64,000 nucleotides of DNA from assembly GCF_040947875.1 (NCBI RefSeq), contig NZ_JBFRXN010000002.1:2170001-2234000 (forward strand), written 5' to 3'. This document shows, in pieces, positions 28,501-38,500 of this stretch (its first letter is position 1; each line of letters begins with the position of its first letter). Under the pieces are notes generated by a model. That model saw only the letters and a program-made list of their open reading frames with translations, was not told where the DNA came from and did not search any database. The position numbers and the translations under genes are program-made. The stretch is from Pseudomonas sp. MYb118. GTDB taxonomy: Bacteria; Pseudomonadota; Gammaproteobacteria; Pseudomonadales; Pseudomonadaceae.

Positions 28501-28943
28501 GTCTGGGCGGTGATGACCAGGCTGTTGGCATCCGCCAGGGCCTTTTGCATGTCGCTTTGCTGGGTCGAACGCTCGGTGAGCATCTGTTCCAGCTGGGAAA
28601 TGGACTCTTTGGTGAAGCGCTGGGCCACCGGTGGCACGCTGGTGGCCTTGAGCCGGGTCAGCTCGCGCTGGTTCTCGATGGTCTGCTTGGGAGCGGTGGC
28701 CAGTTGCTGCTTGATGTCGGCCAGCTTCTGCTCGTAGTCACGCTGATTGCCAAGCTGGGTCAGGGTGTTTTGCAGAATGGTCTGCAAGGCTTTCTGATCG
28801 GCTTCCGGCAATTTGCGATCGGCGATCTTGTCCAGGCTGGCCTGTACGGTTTCGCGGGACGGCGGTTCGGCCGCTTGCACAGAGCCGACGATAAGGCTCA
28901 GGCCCAGCAGGGCCGAGATGAAAAAGGTACGCAGGGTCGACAT
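25593..28943 (-). CDS. mscK: Mechanosensitive channel MscK/KefA-type (MscS superfamily)
   Basis: The 1116-residue product begins with a signal peptide ([25 protein letters not shown]). About 450 residues of periplasmic coiled coil follow, then roughly 11 helices (~480-900). It ends with the MscS pore and beta domain, including '[35 protein letters not shown]'. It releases solutes when the membrane is stretched and, in MscK, is modulated by external potassium. It lies 36 bases downstream of cvrA, a potassium/proton antiporter, which supports a shared role in potassium and turgor control. Confidence 0.93.
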   Translation of the reverse strand: [1116 protein letters not shown]

Positions 28944-28979
28944 AGATTTCGATCGGGAACAAAAGGCGAAGTGTGGAGT

Positions 28980-30722
28980 TTAGAGGAAGAGTCCGGGACC
29001 CGGGCGACTTCCTTCGGGGAATCTGACGCCCACTTTGCCGATCTTGTTCCCGTCCATGACCGCGACGGTCCACAGGGTGTTGTTCCAGTCCACCTGGTCG
29101 CCGACCACCGGTGCACCCCCGACTTTCTGTGCAATGAAGCGACCCAGGGACATGTCCGGGTCGATGCCTTCGACCTTCAACCCGTACAGGGCAGCAACCG
29201 CGGCCAGCTGGGCGTCTCCTTCGAGTACGAAGTCGCCGAAGAAGCGCAAATCCAGACCCCGTTGCGGTGCCTGGCTGAACAGTTTTCCGAGGGCCGGCAG
29301 GTTGTGTTCATGGCCGATTACACACAGCAAATCATCGACTTCCAGCACCGTACTACCCGACGGATGGAGCAATTGTTGACCACGAAACAGGGCTGCGATC
29401 CGGGTGCCTTCGGGCATTTTCAGCTCGCGAAGGGGTGAACCGATGCACCATTTCTCGGCGCCGAGGCGATAAACGAACAACTCCCACTCGCTGGTGACGT
29501 GCACTTCCAGGGCGGCGCGGGAGATCGGCGCCGGCTCGGGTGGAACGGTCACCTTCAGCAGCTTGGCCACCCACGGCAGGCTGGTGCCCTGCACCAGCAG
29601 CGAGACCAGCACGATGAAGAACGCCAGGTTGAAGTACAGCTGGGCATTGGGCAGCCCCGCCATCAGCGGGAACACCGCCAGAATGATCGGCACCGCACCG
29701 CGCAGGCCGACCCAGGAAATGAAGGCCTTCTCGCGACCATGGAACGCCTTGAACGGCAGCAGGCCGGCGATGACCGACAACGGGCGTGCCACCAGGATCA
29801 TCCACAGGGCCAGGCCCAGGGCGGGCAGGGCGATAGGCAGCAGGTCATGTGGCGTGACCAGCAGGCCCAGCACCAGGAACATGCCGATCTGCGCCAGCCA
29901 GGCCATGCCGTCGAGCATGTGCAAAATGCCATGACGGCTGCGCACAGGACGGTTGCCGATCACCAGGCCGCACAGATAGACCGCCAGGAAGCCGCTGCCG
30001 TGCAGGGCGTTGGTCAGGGCGAATACCACCAGGCCGCCGGCGATGACCAGGATCGGATACAGGCCGGTGGCCAGGTTGATCCGGTTGACCAGTTGCAGCA
30101 TCAACCAGCCGCCACCCAGCCCGATCACGCCACCGATACCGAATTCGCGCACCAGGTGCAGCAACAGGTCCCAGTGCAAACCGGTCTGGCCGCTGGCGAG
30201 CATGTCGATCAGGGTCACGGTGAGGAACACCGCCATCGGGTCGTTGCTGCCCGATTCGATCTCCAGGCTGGCGGTCACCCGTTCGTTCAGGCCCTTGCCG
30301 CCCAGCAGCGAGAACACCGCCGCGGCGTCCGTTGAGCCGACGATGGCGCCGATCAGCAGGCCCTGGATCAGGTTCAGGTCGAACAACCAGGCGGCGACCA
30401 TGCCGGTCAGCCCGGTGGTGATCAACACCCCGACCGTGGCCAGCGACAAGGCCGGCCAGAGCGCCACGCGGAAACTCGAGACCCGGGTGCGCAAGCCACC
30501 GTCGAGCAGGATGACTGCCAGCGCGAGGTTGCCGACCAGGTAGGCCGTCGGGTAGTTGTCGAAAATGATGCCGCCGCCATCGACGCCGGCGGTCATGCCC
30601 ACGGCCAGGATGATCACCAGGATCGGGATGCCGAGGCGCGAGGACAGTGAGCTCACCAGAATGCTTGCACCTACCAGCAACGCGCCGATCAAGAACAGGC
30701 TGTTGATGGTTGTCGCATTCAA
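28980..30722 (-). CDS. cvrA: Potassium/proton antiporter CvrA (NhaP2)
   Basis: The 580-residue product is a CPA1 antiporter with 12-13 helices ('[17 protein letters not shown]', '[29 protein letters not shown]', '[15 protein letters not shown]'). A cytoplasmic TrkA-C/CorC-like tail follows residue ~400. The start is a TTG at 30722: it gives the family N-terminus ([16 protein letters not shown]) and TGGAG lies 8 bases before it, while in-frame upstream codons have no ribosome site. It exports potassium in exchange for protons and is likely the first gene of cvrA-mscK-selO. Confidence 0.92.
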   Translation of the reverse strand: MNATTINSLFLIGALLVGASILVSSLSSRLGIPILVIILAVGMTAGVDGGGIIFDNYPTAYLVGNLALAVILLDGGLRTRVSSFRVALWPALSLATVGVLITTGLTGMVAAWLFDLNLIQGLLIGAIVGSTDAAAVFSLLGGKGLNERVTASLEIESGSNDPMAVFLTVTLIDMLASGQTGLHWDLLLHLVREFGIGGVIGLGGGWLMLQLVNRINLATGLYPILVIAGGLVVFALTNALHGSGFLAVYLCGLVIGNRPVRSRHGILHMLDGMAWLAQIGMFLVLGLLVTPHDLLPIALPALGLALWMILVARPLSVIAGLLPFKAFHGREKAFISWVGLRGAVPIILAVFPLMAGLPNAQLYFNLAFFIVLVSLLVQGTSLPWVAKLLKVTVPPEPAPISRAALEVHVTSEWELFVYRLGAEKWCIGSPLRELKMPEGTRIAALFRGQQLLHPSGSTVLEVDDLLCVIGHEHNLPALGKLFSQAPQRGLDLRFFGDFVLEGDAQLAAVAALYGLKVEGIDPDMSLGRFIAQKVGGAPVVGDQVDWNNTLWTVAVMDGNKIGKVGVRFPEGSRPGPGLFL

Positions 30723-30831
30723 GGGCAGTACTCCAGAAAGCTGAAAAGGCGGGCACAAACTGACCATGTAGTCTGCGTGCCAGCGATTCTAACCTGTTGA
30801 AATGTGATGCTGTCAAACGGGTTTGAACACT

Positions 30832-30939
30832 GATCGTTCCCACGTGCAGCAAAGGAACGCAGCCCGGGACGCTCTGCGTCCCGACAGCCGAACGCGGAGC
30901 GTCCATGGAGGCATTCCCACGCTGAGCATGGGAACGATC
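30832..30939. repeat. 108 bp inverted repeat, GATCGTTCCCACG type
   Basis: The element begins GATCGTTCCCACG and ends GGGAACGATC, with inner GGACGCTCTGCGTCC and CGCGGAGCGTCC segments that also pair. It is a different family from the REP units. It lies between the chemoreceptor stop and the cvrA start. Confidence 0.88.
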
Positions 30940-30957
30940 AAACGTCAGGCCGAATGG

Positions 30958-32583
30958 TTAAAGGCTGAACCGCCCCACCATCGTATTCAGATCCACCGCC
31001 AGGCGCGACAGCTCGTTGCTGGCCGCACTGGTCTGGTTGGCGCCGGTGGCCGATTGCACCGACAGGTCACGAATGTTCACCAGGTTGCGATCCACTTCAC
31101 GGGCCACCTGCGCCTGTTCTTCGGCGGCGCTGGCGATGACCAGGTTGCGTTCGTTGATCTCGACGATGGCGCTATTGATGGTGTCCAGCGACAGGCCGGC
31201 GCCGCGGGCGATGTTCAAGGTCGACTCGGCGCGCTCGGTGCTGTTGCGCATCGAGTCCACGGCCTGTTCGGTGCCGTTTTGGATGCTGCCGATCATGCGT
31301 TCGATTTCGCTGGTCGACTGCTGGGTGCGATGAGCCAGCGCGCGCACTTCATCGGCCACCACGGCAAAGCCGCGACCGGCTTCACCGGCACGGGCCGCTT
31401 CGATGGCGGCGTTCAGGGCCAGCAGGTTGGTCTGGTCCGCCAGGCCACGGATCACATCCAGCACCTTGCCGATGTCGCGGGATTCGTTGGCCAGCTCGCC
31501 AATCAGGGTGGCGGTGCTCTGTACGTCGGTGCTCATGCGCTCAATGGCGCTGACGGTTTCCTGCACCAGATCACGGCCGTCACCCGCCGACGTGGTGGCG
31601 TTCTTCGACGCTTCGGAGGTGCTCACCGCGTTGCGGGCCACTTCTTCCACGGCACTGGTCATCTCGTTGACGGCAGTGGCGGCCTGTTCGATTTCGTTGT
31701 TCTGCTGAGTCAGGCCACGGGCGCTCTCGTCGGTGACGCTGTTGAGCTCTTCGGCGGCGGACGCCAGTTGCGTGGCCGAACCGGAAATACGTTGCAGGGT
31801 GTCGCGCAGCTTGTCCTGCATCTTGGCCATGGCGGCCAGCAGGCGGCCGGCTTCGTCCTGGCCATCGACGGTGATCGGGCGCGTCAGGTTGCCCTCGGCG
31901 ATCGTTTCGGCGGCGCTCAGGGCGTTGGCGATGGGCTTGGTGATGCTGTTGGTCAGCAACCAGGCAAACAGGAAGGTCAGGGCGGTCGCGATGACCAGCA
32001 GGAGCACGACCAGATTGAACGCCGTATCGTACTGGTCGGCGGATTGCTGGTTGGTGTCGAGGGTTTGCTGGGTGTTGATCTCCAGCAGCTTGGCCAGCAC
32101 GGTGTTGATGGCCTCGGAGTTGCTCAACAGGTCAGTGTTGAGCAGGTTGCGCAGGTCATCGACCTGATTGCTGCGCGACAGGGTCTTCATCCGGTCTTCG
32201 ATCTGGCGGTATTGCCCCAGCAGCTGCACGTATTGATCGTAGGCGGCGCGCTCTTGCGGGCTGGCGATCAGTTTTTCGTAAATGGCCTGGGCGGTGCGGA
32301 TCTGTTGGTTGCGCATGTCCAGCAGGTCCATGGTCTTCTGCTGGACGTCCGCCTCGCGGTTCACCAGCAGGCGGTAGGAGAGCACGCGCAGGCGCAGGGT
32401 CAGTTGGGTGAACTCGTCGAGCGCCTTGATGCTGGGCACGCTGTTGCTGGCAATGTCCTCGGCGGCGCCGCGAATCTTGCTCATCTGATTCAAGGCGAAC
32501 ACGCCGAGGATCATCATCAAACCGCCAATCAGGGCAAAGCTGAGGAACGCCCGCGGGGCGATATTCGTATTACGAAGGGACAT
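30958..32583 (-). CDS. Methyl-accepting chemotaxis protein
   Basis: The 541-residue product has an N-terminal helix (~10-32) and a periplasmic four-helix-bundle sensor (~33-185). The second helix is 'FNLVVLLLVIATALTFLFAWLL', followed by a HAMP domain (~210-265) and the signalling coiled coil. The hairpin tip 'LADQTNLLALNAAIEAARAGEAGRGFAVVADEVR' is fully conserved and binds CheA/CheW. The ligand is unknown. There is no C-terminal CheR-binding pentapeptide. A FliA-type promoter lies 57 bases upstream. Confidence 0.95.
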   Translation of the reverse strand: MSLRNTNIAPRAFLSFALIGGLMMILGVFALNQMSKIRGAAEDIASNSVPSIKALDEFTQLTLRLRVLSYRLLVNREADVQQKTMDLLDMRNQQIRTAQAIYEKLIASPQERAAYDQYVQLLGQYRQIEDRMKTLSRSNQVDDLRNLLNTDLLSNSEAINTVLAKLLEINTQQTLDTNQQSADQYDTAFNLVVLLLVIATALTFLFAWLLTNSITKPIANALSAAETIAEGNLTRPITVDGQDEAGRLLAAMAKMQDKLRDTLQRISGSATQLASAAEELNSVTDESARGLTQQNNEIEQAATAVNEMTSAVEEVARNAVSTSEASKNATTSAGDGRDLVQETVSAIERMSTDVQSTATLIGELANESRDIGKVLDVIRGLADQTNLLALNAAIEAARAGEAGRGFAVVADEVRALAHRTQQSTSEIERMIGSIQNGTEQAVDSMRNSTERAESTLNIARGAGLSLDTINSAIVEINERNLVIASAAEEQAQVAREVDRNLVNIRDLSVQSATGANQTSAASNELSRLAVDLNTMVGRFSL

Positions 32584-32639
32584 GGTGGGTACCGAAAATG
32601 AGCGCGCCCGTGCGGCGCTGAAACTGAGGTCTGCGTGAC

Positions 32640-32666
32640 TTATCGGTCATACGACTAAAGTCTTGA
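32640..32666 (-). promoter_or_regulatory. Probable FliA (sigma-28) promoter of the chemoreceptor gene
   Basis: On the minus strand TCAA is followed after exactly 15 bases by ACCGATAA. The FliA consensus is TAAA-N15-GCCGATAA, so there are two mismatches and perfect spacing. The -10 element ends 57 bases before the ATG. Chemoreceptor genes are classic FliA targets. Confidence 0.72.
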
Positions 32667-32858
32667 GGGTGGCACCTTTATATTGCAGATCATCCGTGGC
32701 GACGAAGTGCAGGAACCAGATCCGCCAATCAGAGTCTCTAGGGTTCGCCGAGGAAGGCACCCGCCAGGAAAATCAAGGGCTTGCGCCGTTGCAGCCCTGG
32801 CATCCGTGGTGACTTTTCTTTATCGTACGCGCCCTTTGAAAATGCCTGGAAAATCAAA

Positions 32859-33089
32859 ATGTTGGAAGCATCCCTCAGCCAATTGGAACAACTGGTCAGC
32901 GACCTCGTGCAACAGAATCAGAGCCTGCTTGGCACCAATCAGGCCCTGAGCGCGGAACTGGCCGGGCTCAAGGATGAAAACGAAAGCCTGCAACTGAACC
33001 TGATGGAGCAGGAAGAGAAACACGGTGCCACTGCCGCTCGCATCCAGGCCCTGGTTGAACGTGTCAGCGCCGGTCCGGTCAGCGCATGA
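32859..33089 (+). CDS. Small coiled-coil protein (TIGR02449/ZapB-like) paired with a ZapA-like gene
   Basis: This 76-residue product is a heptad-rich coiled coil ('LEQLVSDLVQQNQSLLGTNQALSAELAGLKDENESLQLNLMEQEEK') with little else. Such proteins precede zapA in Pseudomonas and resemble the division coiled coil ZapB. The start at 32859 is chosen because the coiled coil begins there and the upstream frame lacks a ribosome site. It overlaps the next gene by ATGA. Confidence 0.8.
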   Translation: MLEASLSQLEQLVSDLVQQNQSLLGTNQALSAELAGLKDENESLQLNLMEQEEKHGATAARIQALVERVSAGPVSA

Positions 33090-33388
33090 GTGTCGCTGGC
33101 GCGGGGGTGAAAGTCGTCTCGATCCTGGGGGAGGACTATTCGATCAAGGCACCGGCCGGGGAAGAACAGACCCTGCTCGATGCGGCGATGATGCTCAAGG
33201 CGGCCCTGGCCGAGACCAAGCGCAAGTACCCGACGCTGATCGGTGACCGGCTGCTGGTGCTGGCCGCGATGAATCTGTGCTCGCAACAGATCGAAATGCA
33301 GAAGCGGCACAAGCTGGAACTCGACCGTTACCAAGAGCAAGTCAGCGCCACGGTTGAAGTGATCGCCAAGACGATCAATCAGGGTTGA
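33086..33388 (+). CDS. ZapA-like cell division protein, divergent
   Basis: The 100-residue product has the ZapA layout: 'VKVVSILGEDYSIKAPAGEEQTLLDAAMMLKAALAE' (beta strand and helix 1) followed by 'GDRLLVLAAMNLCSQQIEMQKRH' and a C-terminal coiled coil. ZapA bundles FtsZ at the septum. The sequence differs from the standard Pseudomonas ZapA as I recall it, and the usual 6S RNA and ygfA genes do not follow. This may be a second, specialised copy. Confidence 0.75.
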   Translation: MSVAGAGVKVVSILGEDYSIKAPAGEEQTLLDAAMMLKAALAETKRKYPTLIGDRLLVLAAMNLCSQQIEMQKRHKLELDRYQEQVSATVEVIAKTINQG

Positions 33389-33409
33389 GTCAGGCGTTGG
33401 CTGTGCTGA

Positions 33410-33494
33410 CGCCATCGTCGGATCGCCGCCCGGAGCAAGCCCGCTCCCACAGGTTTCCCGAACCCCCTGTAGGAGCGGGCTTGCCCGCGATAGG
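33410..33494. repeat. REP pair, variant right arm
   Basis: The right arm at 33410-33452 carries CGTCGGATCGCCGCCCGGAG before CAAGCCCGCTCC, like the arm in the DUF3261 gene. A normal left unit with GGGCTTGCCC follows at 33466-33494. It separates the ZapA-like gene from the convergent acyl-CoA dehydrogenase. Confidence 0.88.
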
Positions 33495-33520
33495 ATTTCA
33501 GCCGCGCTACAAAACCCGGA

Positions 33521-35323
33521 TCAGAACCACTCATCCTGCATGTTCAGGCAAACATCGTCCCGAGCCTCAAGAATCGCCAGCTCATGGTGGCAACCCGGTA
33601 CTTCCCAGGTCAGGAAGTAGCGCGCCGCCTGCAGCTTGCCTTTATAGAAGCTCACATCCGCCGCATTGCCCTTGGCCAGGCCCTGTTCGGCGCGGATGGC
33701 CTGCTCCAGCCAGCGCCAGCCGATCACCGTATGCCCGAACACTTTCAGGTACAGCGCCGAATTCGCCAGGCTGCTGTTGACCTTGCCCTGGGCGAGGTCC
33801 GTCAGCAGGCCGATGGTCACGCCTTGCAGTCGTGCCACCAGCTTCTCCAGCGGTTCACGCAGTGGCGTCAGCGATTCGAAGGCCTGTGCCCGCTCGGCTG
33901 TGTCGGCGATCAGGCGGATCAGTTGCTTGAGCCCGGCACCACCGTTCTGCGCCAGTTTGCGTCCGAGCAGGTCCAGTGACTGGATGCCGTGGGTGCCTTC
34001 GTGGATCGGGTTCAGGCGGTTGTCGCGGTAGTACTGCTCCACCGGGTACTCGCGGGTGTAGCCGTGGCCGCCAAGGATCTGGATCGCCAGCTCGTTGGCC
34101 TTGAGACAGAACTCCGACGGCCAGGATTTGACGATCGGGGTCAGCAGGTCCAGCAGCTCATGGGCCTGCTTGCGCTCGGCCTCGGTTTCCAGCGTGGTGG
34201 TGTCATCGAACAGCCGCGCGGCATACAAGCCCAGGTCGAACGAGCCTTCGACGTAGGCCTTTTGCGTCAGCAGCATGCGCTTGACGTCGGCGTGGGCGAT
34301 GATCGCCACCGGCGCGGTGGTCGGGTCCTTGCTGTCCGGCACCCGGCCCTGCGGGCGTTCGCGGGCGTATTCCAGCGAGTACAGGTAGCCGGCATAGCCG
34401 AGCATCACCGCACCCATACCGACGCCGATCCGCGCCTCGTTCATCATCTGGAACATGTAGCTCAGGCCGTGGTGCGGCTTGCCCACCAGATAGCCGACAC
34501 ACTCGCCGTTATCGCCGAAGTTCAGCGCCGTGGACGTGGTGCCGCGCCAGCCCATCTTGTGGAACAACCCGGCCAGCAGCACGTCGTTGCGCGGGCCGAG
34601 GCTGCCGTCATCGTTGACCAGGAACTTGGGCACGATGAACAGCGAGATGCCCTTCACCCCGGCCGGTGCATCCGGCAACTTGGCCAGCACCATATGCACG
34701 ATGTTTTCCGACAGCGGGTGATCGCCGCCGGAGATGAAGATCTTGTTGCCCTTGAGGCGATAGGTGCCGTCAGGCGCAGGTTCGGCGCGTGTACGAATAT
34801 CCGACAGCGAAGAGCCGGCATGGGGCTCGGTCAACGCCATGGTGCCGAAGAAGCGGCCGTCGATCATCGGTTGCAGGAAGCGCCGCTTCTGCTCGTCGGT
34901 GCCGAAACTCTCGATCAGGTTCGCCGCGCCCATGGTCAGGAACGGGTACGAGGTCGATGCCGCGTTGGCCGACTGGAAGTGGGCGAAGCAGGCCTGCGAC
35001 AACAGCGTCGGCAACTGCATGCCACCGGCCTCGAAGCTGCGTGCGGCATTGAGGAAGCCGGCTTCGAGGAACGCATCCACCGCCGGTTTGACTTCCGGAA
35101 TCAGAATCGCCTGGCCGTCCTCGTAGCGAGGCTCGTTCTCGTCGCCCTTGCGGTTGTGCGGGGCGAAGAACTTCTCGGCGATGTTGCGGGCAGTGCCGAG
35201 GGCGGCATCGAAGGTTTCGCGGTTGTGCTCGGCGAAACGCTCACGCTGGGTCAGGCCTTCGGCGTCGAGGACTTCATACAGCTCGAAAGCCAGATTGCGG
35301 GAACTGAGCAACGTCTCGGACAT
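33521..35323 (-). CDS. Acyl-CoA dehydrogenase, long (600 aa) type
   Basis: This flavoenzyme has the acyl-CoA dehydrogenase core: 'GTMALTEPHAGSSLSDI' (FAD/substrate contact), 'YLVGKPHHGLSYMFQMMNEARIGVGMGAV' and 'ILGGHGYTREYPVEQYYRDNRLNPIHEGTHGIQSLDLLGRK'. The E in 'IHEGTHGIQ' is the likely catalytic base. The extra C-terminal ~130 residues place it with the DmdC/AcdA group acting on medium or thio-substituted acyl-CoAs. It stands alone, bordered by REP pairs on both sides. From memory it matches PA5020. Confidence 0.92.
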   Translation of the reverse strand: MSETLLSSRNLAFELYEVLDAEGLTQRERFAEHNRETFDAALGTARNIAEKFFAPHNRKGDENEPRYEDGQAILIPEVKPAVDAFLEAGFLNAARSFEAGGMQLPTLLSQACFAHFQSANAASTSYPFLTMGAANLIESFGTDEQKRRFLQPMIDGRFFGTMALTEPHAGSSLSDIRTRAEPAPDGTYRLKGNKIFISGGDHPLSENIVHMVLAKLPDAPAGVKGISLFIVPKFLVNDDGSLGPRNDVLLAGLFHKMGWRGTTSTALNFGDNGECVGYLVGKPHHGLSYMFQMMNEARIGVGMGAVMLGYAGYLYSLEYARERPQGRVPDSKDPTTAPVAIIAHADVKRMLLTQKAYVEGSFDLGLYAARLFDDTTTLETEAERKQAHELLDLLTPIVKSWPSEFCLKANELAIQILGGHGYTREYPVEQYYRDNRLNPIHEGTHGIQSLDLLGRKLAQNGGAGLKQLIRLIADTAERAQAFESLTPLREPLEKLVARLQGVTIGLLTDLAQGKVNSSLANSALYLKVFGHTVIGWRWLEQAIRAEQGLAKGNAADVSFYKGKLQAARYFLTWEVPGCHHELAILEARDDVCLNMQDEWF

Positions 35324-35443
35324 GGCGGCCTACCTTTTTTTGGAATGGGCCGAGTCTAAGGTGGGGGAATGGGGGAGGTATAGGATGATTGATTGGCGTG
35401 ATGTTGGAGCCCTGCACCCACTTTGCAGGTGTTACAAAAACAA

Positions 35444-35536
35444 CTGTGGGAGCGAGCCTGCTCGCGATGACGATCTTCCATTCAACAGGGTTGTTGACTG
35501 GTAGACCGCTATCGCGAGCAGGCTCGCTCCCACAGG
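35444..35536. repeat. REP pair upstream of the acyl-CoA dehydrogenase
   Basis: An inverted pair (CTGTGGGAGCGAGCCTGCTC and its complement) sits between the acyl-CoA dehydrogenase start and the putA stop. Confidence 0.9.
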
Positions 35537-35560
35537 GGGTAAGTGCCCGGCTTTCCTGGA

Positions 35561-38500
35561 TTAACCGATGGTCATCAAGCTGGCATTACCACCCGCCGCC
35601 GCGGTGTTGACGCTCAACGCCCGCTCGATCACCAGGCGTTCCAGGGCAATGTTGGACTCGCCCTGGGACAGACCCTGCACGCCGACGATGGCGCCGGCAC
35701 GCTTGGCCACCTGCTGGCAGACCGCACGCAACTGGTCGGAATGGCCATGATGCAGGACGGCATCGAACACCACTTCGTCCTTGTGCCAGTCGGCCACGCG
35801 CTTGATGCGCGCCTGAATGTCCTTCGGTAGGCTTGCGAACAGTGCCTTGCTCACGTCGGTTTCCGGCCATACCGCCGAACCGCCCACCGCCAGCACGGCG
35901 GCCAGTTGGGTCAACAGGTCGCCTTCGATGTCCGCCAGGCACAGCACGTGCTCGCGCGGCAGGATCGCATAGCTGTTGCGCTCGCCGGTCGGGCCGGCCA
36001 GGACGCGGGTGATGCCGCTTTGCGACTGGCCGGCGAACTGCGTGCACAGGGCGCTCAGGTCAGTGAGCTGCTGGCTGTCGGCCCAGGCCTTGAGGGCGGT
36101 CAGCGGCTGGCTCATGGCATCGCGCAGGCGAACATCCGGTGCGGCAATGGCATCACCGCGAGCGAAGGATTGCTCAATCGCATCGGCAGGACGGGTCGAC
36201 AGCAGGCGGTACAGGTACAGCGGACCACCGGCTTTCGGGCCGGTGCCCGACAGGCCTTCGCCACCGAACGGCTGCACGCCGACCACGGCACCGACGATAT
36301 TGCGGTTGACGTAGACGTTACCGGCATTGACGGTGTCGATCACCTTGGCGATGGTCTCGTCGATGCGGGTATGCACGCCCAGTGTCAGGCCGTAGCCGGA
36401 TGCGTTGATCTGGCCGATCAACTGGTCGATGTCCTTGCGCTTGTAGCGAACCACGTGCAGCACCGGGCCGAAGATCTCCCGTTGCAGTTCGTCGAAGCTT
36501 TCCAGTTCGATCAGCGTTGGCATCACGAAGGTGCCGCGCTTGACTTCCTCGGCATCGGCGATGGCAACCTGGTAGACGTTGCGACCTTTGTCACGCATGG
36601 CCTGGATGTGCTTCTCGATGCCAGCCTTGGCTTCGGCGTCGATCACCGGGCCGATGTCCACGCTCAGGCGCTCCGGGTTGCCGAGACGGCTTTCAGCCAT
36701 CGCGCCCTTGAGCATTTCGATGACGCGGTCGGCGGAATCTTCCTGCAAGCACAGCACGCGCAGTGCCGAGCAACGCTGGCCGGCGCTGTCGAATGCCGAG
36801 GACACGACGTCGATTACCACTTGTTCAGTCAGTGCCGAGGAGTCGACGATCATCGCGTTTTGGCCACCGGTTTCGGCGATCAGCGGAATCGGACGGCCCT
36901 GGTTGTCCAGGCGACCGGCGATGTTGCGTTGCAGCAGGCGCGCCACTTCGGTGGAACCGGTGAACATCACGCCCTTGACGCGCTCGTCGCCGACCAGGCC
37001 GGCACCCACGGTTTCGCCGCGGCCCGGCAGCAGTTGCAGCACGCCTTCAGGAATACCGGCTTCGAGCAGCAGGCGTACGGCCTGGGCCGCCACCAGCGGG
37101 GTTTGCTCGGCGGGCTTGGCCAGGACCGGGTTACCGGCGGCGAGGGCGGCAGCCACCTGGCCGCTGAAGATCGCCAGCGGGAAGTTCCACGGGCTGATGC
37201 ACACCACCGGGCCCAGCGGGCGGTGGGCGTCGTTGCTGAAATCGTTGCGGGCCTGCACCGCGTAGTAACGCAGGAAGTCCACGGCTTCACGCACTTCGGC
37301 GATGGCGTTGGCGTAGGTCTTGCCGGCTTCGCGGGCCAGAAGGCCCATCAGCGGCTGGATCTCGGCTTCCATCAGGTCGGCGGCGCGTTCCAGGATCGCG
37401 GCGCGTTCGGCCGGCGGGGTGGCCTGCCAGATCGGCGCGGCGTTGAGGGCGCACTGGATGGCGTTGTCGACGTCTTCGACGGTGGCTTCCTGCACATGGC
37501 CGACCACGTCACGCAGATCCGACGGGTTGAGGACCGGTGCAGGGGCTTCGGTGCTGGACGCGCAACCGAGCATCGGCGCGGCTTTCCAGTTGTTGTGGGC
37601 GGTGGCCAGCAAGGCGCAGGACAGCGACGCCAGGCGATGTTCGTTGGCCATGTCGATGCCGGCGGAGTTGGCGCGTTCGGCGCCATACAGGTCACGCGGC
37701 AGCGGAATGCGCGGGTGCGGCAGGCCGAAGCCGCCTTCGGCCGTGGCCATTTTCTCGATGCTGGCGACCGGATCGGCCACCAGTTCCTGGATCGAAATCG
37801 ACTGGTCGGCGATACGGTTGACGAACGAGGTGTTCGCGCCGTTTTCCAGCAGGCGACGCACCAGGTAAGCCAGCAGGGTTTCGTGGGTACCAACCGGAGC
37901 GTACACGCGGCACGGACGGTTCAGCTTGCCTTCGGAAACCTTGCCTACCACTTGTTCGTACAGCGGTTCACCCATGCCGTGCAGGCATTGGAACTCGTAC
38001 TGGCCCGGGTAATAGTTTTGACCGGCGATGTGATAAATGGCCGACAGGGTGTGGGCGTTGTGCGTGGCGAACTGCGGGTAGATGACTTCCGGCACCGACA
38101 GCAGTTTGCGTGCGCAGGCGATGTAGGACACGTCGGTGTACACCTTGCGGGTGTAGACCGGGTAGCCTTCCAGGCCTTCGACCTGGGCGCGCTTGATTTC
38201 GCTGTCCCAGTACGCACCTTTCACCAGGCGGATCATCAGGCGATGACGGCTGCGGCGAGCCAGGTCGATCACATAGTCGATCACATACGGGCAACGCTTC
38301 TGGTACGCCTGGATAACGAAGCCGATACCGTTCCAGCCGGTCAGTTGCGGTTCGAAGCACAGGCGCTCGAGCAGATCCAGCGACAGTTCGAGGCGGTCGG
38401 CTTCCTCGGCGTCGATGTTCAGGCCGATGTCGTACTGCTTGGCCAGCAGGGTCAGCGACAGCAGGCGCGGGTACAGCTCATCCATCACGCGCTCGTACTG

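Noticed and set aside
30832..30939. Insertion sequence remnant
   Set aside because: It has terminal inverted repeats but no coding capacity and no visible target duplication, so it is listed as a repeat only.
32667..32858. A possible 6S RNA or riboswitch upstream of the ZapA-like pair
   Set aside because: I could not find the long bulged hairpin of 6S RNA or a known riboswitch core there.
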